Assembly: GCA_017523995.1 (NCBI GenBank) | Contig: JAFWUX010000130.1 | Coordinates: forward strand, 1-7,429 | Origin: Oscillospiraceae bacterium | GTDB taxonomy: Bacteria > Bacillota_A > Clostridia > Oscillospirales > Ruminococcaceae | Direction of reading: 5' to 3' | DNA: 7,429 bases | Part shown: one piece after another, positions 5,083 to 7,429 of the stretch | Numbering within the stretch: the first letter of the stretch is position 1 | How the letters are laid out: each line of letters starts with the position of its first letter | Position numbers and translations under genes: made by a program | Notes under the pieces: generated by a model | Told to the model about the DNA's origin: nothing | Database searches by the model: none | What the model saw: the letters and a program-made list of their open reading frames with translations, nothing else

Positions 5083-6219
5083 TTATTTCCAGTGCTCGGA
5101 GAAACCCTTGAGCATTTTGCCGCTTTGCAGCAGCTCGGCGCGTTTTTTCTCGGAGCCCTCGCGGATGGTGCGGAGCTGTGCTTCGAGCGCATCCTTTTTC
5201 GGCTTGATCGCCACGAGCTGCCAGATGCCCACGCCACCCGCAAGGATGCCCGCAATCAGCAGCAGAATGGACTTGTGGAACAATACCGCGACGGAAATAC
5301 CGGCGATTGCCGCGATCATGAACAGCTTGTGATTGCCGGTCAGATTTTTGAGCTGCGCATCCATTGTGCGCATGAGCTCGGCGCGTGTGCTGTCCACGAG
5401 CGGACCCTCTGCGGCGACCATGCGCCTGCCGTCCGGCGAGACATAGACCTTGCGGACGGTATCGCCGTACTGACAAGTGATCTCATATGCACCGGCAAGC
5501 ACCTTGTCCACGCCCTGATCCTGCGAAATATTGATCGAGCCGAGCGTAAGATTCCGGCATTCGCGGTTCCCGAGCTGACGGGCGGCGCTCTCCTGCAGTT
5601 TTTGTGTCAGGAACGGGCGCGCAAACTGCGAGAGGATATCCGTTGCCGGACGGCTGTACCGGACGGTCTCGATATTTGCGGGAATTTCCAGCGATTCCGG
5701 ATCGGTCAGGTAGCCGCTTTCAAAGGGATTGTACATCGAGTTGATGAGGTTGTCATATTCCGGATTGCCGGAGACAATGCCCTCGGCTTCCGCATGTGTG
5801 CTGCCGTTGATCGTTGCCCAGCTTTTTCCCGTGACAACCTCGGTGTTGCCGCTTGCGGAGACCTCGCGCGTGCTTTCGTTCGCGACATCGCAGAGATAAT
5901 CCGAGGTGCCGTTGCAGTGAAAATAGTATGCAGGCAGACACAGCGGCCGGATGCCGGTGATCTCTGCCTTTTCGGCAAAATCGAGCGGCGCAGAGACATC
6001 TGAGAGCAGATAGTTCACAAGCATCGTGTGTACCTGCAGCGGCTGCGCACAGAATGTCACGCCGCTTTTGATCGGCTCATTTGTCAGCATGCCCTGATAG
6101 TGCTGCATGCCCTCGATTGTATACGCTGTACTGCAATATTCACAGGTACCCGTGCTTGCACGCTGCAGCGGGAGTGCTGCGCCGCAGTTCGGGCAGTGAT
6201 AATTCTTGACAACAGGCAT
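5083..6219 (-). CDS. Zinc-ribbon protein with two C-terminal membrane helices
   Basis: This 378-residue protein starts at ATG 6219 behind AAAAGGAG (6235-6228, 8 bp spacing). The N-terminus has a zinc ribbon with Cys pairs at 9/12 (CPNC) and 26/29 (CEYC). The middle, including GIRPLCLPAYYF near residues 89-100, matches the layout of a Firmicute family often labelled TFIIB-type zinc-ribbon or, misleadingly, primosomal N'-like proteins, in which a Leu-Pro-aromatic stretch opens a beta-rich domain. Two adjacent helices at about 298-314 and 317-338 form a hairpin with a very short turn, followed by a charged helical tail (340-378, KKRAELLQ). The ribbon and tail are probably cytoplasmic. Its biochemical role is unknown. 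It is the second gene of an operon, 27 bp after the MmcQ/EVE gene. Confidence 0.82.
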   Translation of the reverse strand: MPVVKNYHCPNCGAALPLQRASTGTCEYCSTAYTIEGMQHYQGMLTNEPIKSGVTFCAQPLQVHTMLVNYLLSDVSAPLDFAEKAEITGIRPLCLPAYYFHCNGTSDYLCDVANESTREVSASGNTEVVTGKSWATINGSTHAEAEGIVSGNPEYDNLINSMYNPFESGYLTDPESLEIPANIETVRYSRPATDILSQFARPFLTQKLQESAARQLGNRECRNLTLGSINISQDQGVDKVLAGAYEITCQYGDTVRKVYVSPDGRRMVAAEGPLVDSTRAELMRTMDAQLKNLTGNHKLFMIAAIAGISVAVLFHKSILLLIAGILAGGVGIWQLVAIKPKKDALEAQLRTIREGSEKKRAELLQSGKMLKGFSEHWK

Positions 6220-6246
6220 CGTGATTGCTCCTTTTATGATATCATT

Positions 6247-7023
6247 TTATTTTTTGCGCGGCAGCGGCTGTTCCTCTCGCTGCAGGGCGGCAAGCAGATC
6301 ATCCGGCACACCGCGCGGTCCGCGGACGGATGCGACGCCGTAATCGCGCAGCCTTGAGAGCGGAAACTGATTCTTCGGATAGATCGCCAGCAGCCTGAGC
6401 CGGATGACCTTCTCCATGTGCAGCCCGCCCTGATCGTAATGATAGGGGATATCGGTTTCGGTCACCTCGCAGGCGTAGGTCACAGCGCCGATCGGTTTCC
6501 CCTCATAGATATAGACCGTATCGCCGGGGATGAACGCGCCGCTCTGTTTCCAGAGGCTTTCGTGCGTGCGGGCAAGCGTCTGCGAGAGATCCTCATATTT
6601 CGGGTTTGCAGGCACCAGCCATGCTTTGGGCTGTGTTCGCTGTTTTCCGCTGCTTTTGCCGGAGACGAGTGCATAGCTCATCTGCAGCGCCGCTGTGACG
6701 CGCGCCAGCGGGACCGTGCCGTCCAGCAGAATCGAGATCCAGCTGCTTTTATTCATATGGTAGGCGGGGAAGAATCCCTTTTGCAGCAGCACCGAACCGA
6801 GCATCAGCGGGTCACACTTGACATTCAGCACATCGCTGACCGCATCCTCCGGCAGACCGAGCCGGTCACGCGGCACCGGCATTACCAGCCCGTACCATTT
6901 CCCGTTCGGATGCCGCAGAACCGCCGCCTCCGGCATCCGCTGCCAGAGATGCTCCGGCTTTGTCTGATAGGTTTCCGCAGCGAATTTCAGGATTGCATCC
7001 TGATCCGCAAACTGTGCTTCCAT
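6247..7023 (-). CDS. MmcQ/YjbR-fold protein fused to an EVE/PUA-like domain
   Basis: The product has 258 residues from the ATG at 7023. AAAGGAG (7038-7032) lies 8 bp upstream; an in-frame ATG at 7053 has no such site. The first ~120 residues carry the MmcQ/YjbR signature: AVLRHPNGKWYGLVMPVPRDRLG, then LNVKCDP, GFFPAYHMNK and SWISILLDG. This CyaY-like double-wing fold is annotated as DNA-binding, but its exact role is uncertain. After a Ser/Lys/Gln linker, the second half begins AWLVPANPKYEDL and continues with WKQ, GDTVYIYEG, AVTYACEVTETDIPY, a hydrophobic RLRLLAIYP strand and VRGPRGVPDDL. This fits an EVE/PUA-like module, a fold that in other proteins reads modified bases in nucleic acid. 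I infer a nucleic-acid-related function. First gene of the operon. Confidence 0.85.
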   Translation of the reverse strand: MEAQFADQDAILKFAAETYQTKPEHLWQRMPEAAVLRHPNGKWYGLVMPVPRDRLGLPEDAVSDVLNVKCDPLMLGSVLLQKGFFPAYHMNKSSWISILLDGTVPLARVTAALQMSYALVSGKSSGKQRTQPKAWLVPANPKYEDLSQTLARTHESLWKQSGAFIPGDTVYIYEGKPIGAVTYACEVTETDIPYHYDQGGLHMEKVIRLRLLAIYPKNQFPLSRLRDYGVASVRGPRGVPDDLLAALQREEQPLPRKK

Positions 7024-7074
7024 ATGCGCGTCTCCTTTCCGTATCTGTCCCATTTAATGAGTATGTTTGTATTC

Positions 7075-7103
7075 ATTATAACATATTTCTTCCGGAATTT
7101 CAA
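7075..7103 (-). promoter_or_regulatory. Promoter of the MmcQ/EVE - zinc-ribbon operon
   Basis: On the minus strand TTGAAA (7103-7098) is followed after 17 bp by TATAAT (7080-7075), and TG one base ahead of the -10 gives an extended -10. The expected start is near 7068, a leader of about 45 nt. Confidence 0.85.
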
Positions 7104-7126
7104 TGACAGAGAACGATGAGAAAATT

Positions 7127-7154
7127 AGAAATGAGAAATGAGAAATGAGAAATT
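7127..7154. repeat. Heptamer tandem repeat (AGAAATG)
   Basis: AGAAATG occurs three times in a row (7127-7147), followed by AGAAATT. It begins about 24 bp upstream of the operon's -35 box and leads straight into the first copy of the 27-bp repeat. Similar purine-rich GAG/GAA sequence precedes the second copy. Confidence 0.85.
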
Positions 7155-7244
7155 GCGGTGTCGCCTGCGGCGACGGATTTATAATATAGTGAGAAGATAG
7201 GAGTGAGAAGTGAGGAGTTGCGGTGTCACCTGCGGCGACGGATT
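7153..7244. repeat. Two copies of a 27-bp intergenic repeat with hairpin core
   Basis: Copies at 7153-7179 and 7218-7244 begin TTGCGGTGTC and end GGCGACGGATT; they differ at one base of 27 (G7163 against A7228 position). The core GTCGCC-TGC-GGCGAC of copy 1 is a perfect hairpin. The change in copy 2 breaks one pair. Each copy is preceded by purine-rich sequence and followed by an A/T-rich stretch, so the repeated unit is probably longer than 27 bp. Confidence 0.82.
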
Positions 7245-7323
7245 ATTAATAAGGCGAAAGCTGAAAGCCGGAGGAAGGACGGAGGGGAGTTAGGAGATCA
7301 ATGCTAACAACTTAAGGCGCACA

Positions 7324-7418
7324 CGGCGAAGCCGAAATAAAAGTTTTGGTCGAGCTTTTTCAAAAGCTCGCAGGTTTCCAAAGGGCGGCGCCCTTTGGTC
7401 GCACTCCGCAGAGTGCGA
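7324..7418. repeat. Array of four consecutive stem-loops
   Basis: Four perfect hairpins follow one another: CGGC/GCCG with loop GAA (7324-7334); CGAGCTTTT/AAAAGCTCG (7351-7370); CCAAAGGGC/GCCCTTTGG with loop GGC (7378-7398); and TCGCACTC/GAGTGCGA with loop CGCA (7399-7418). There is no T-run after the last. The arrangement looks like a dispersed intergenic repeat of this bacterial group and may continue past the window edge. Between the 27-bp repeats and this array (7245-7323) I see only GGAG-rich sequence and no gene. Confidence 0.75.
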
Positions 7419-7429
7419 AATTCCCCTGC

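Noticed and set aside
5068..6003. Long plus-strand open frame opposite the zinc-ribbon gene
   Set aside because: It is antisense to a gene with a clear ribosome site, zinc ligands and membrane helices. Its composition is typical of a shadow frame.
7127..7244. CRISPR array
   Set aside because: There are only two copies of the 27-bp repeat, spaced by 38 bp of low-complexity purine-rich sequence. No further repeats or cas genes are present.

Overview
The window looks like chromosome from a GC-rich Ruminococcus-type gut or rumen Firmicute (Oscillospiraceae). The clearest sign is the type I dockerin tail at the left edge, the module that plugs cellulosomal proteins into cohesin scaffolds. Strong GGAGG-type ribosome binding sites, sigma-A promoters close to consensus and dense intergenic stem-loop repeats agree with this. 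The species cannot be named from the sequence alone.

Layout. (1) 2-193 (+): C-terminal dockerin of a protein that begins outside the window, closed by a strong terminator. (2) 352-2945 (+): a three-gene signalling operon behind a perfect TTGACA-17-TATAAT promoter. It encodes a multi-TM membrane protein, a membrane LytS/YehU-type histidine kinase and a response regulator whose output is a SARP-like winged helix plus a short BTAD-like tail. The genes are 10 bp apart and then overlap by 23 bp. (3) 3226-4053 (+): a secreted, very acidic Pro/Glu/Lys/Ala-rich repeat protein, with a structured mRNA leader and a strong terminator. (4) About 4226-5029: an AT-rich block bounded by imperfect terminal inverted repeats with subterminal hairpins. 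It carries one minus-strand gene of unknown function with its own perfect consensus promoter. (5) 7023-5083 (-): a two-gene operon encoding a MmcQ/YjbR protein with an EVE/PUA-like C-terminal half, then a zinc-ribbon protein with two membrane helices. (6) 7104-7429: no gene; heptamer repeats, a duplicated 27-bp repeat with a hairpin core, and a run of four perfect stem-loops reaching the window edge.

How the parts work together. The kinase should sense through its membrane bundle, autophosphorylate at His180 and pass phosphate to Asp53 of the regulator. The kinase-less membrane protein co-transcribed ahead of them is probably a sensing accessory. Their target is not shown; the neighbouring dockerin protein and the acidic secreted protein are positional candidates only.

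The part most worth pursuing is 4226-5029. It looks like a small non-autonomous mobile cassette that delivered an orphan gene. It appears to sit inside the loop of what would otherwise be a bidirectional terminator between two convergent operons.
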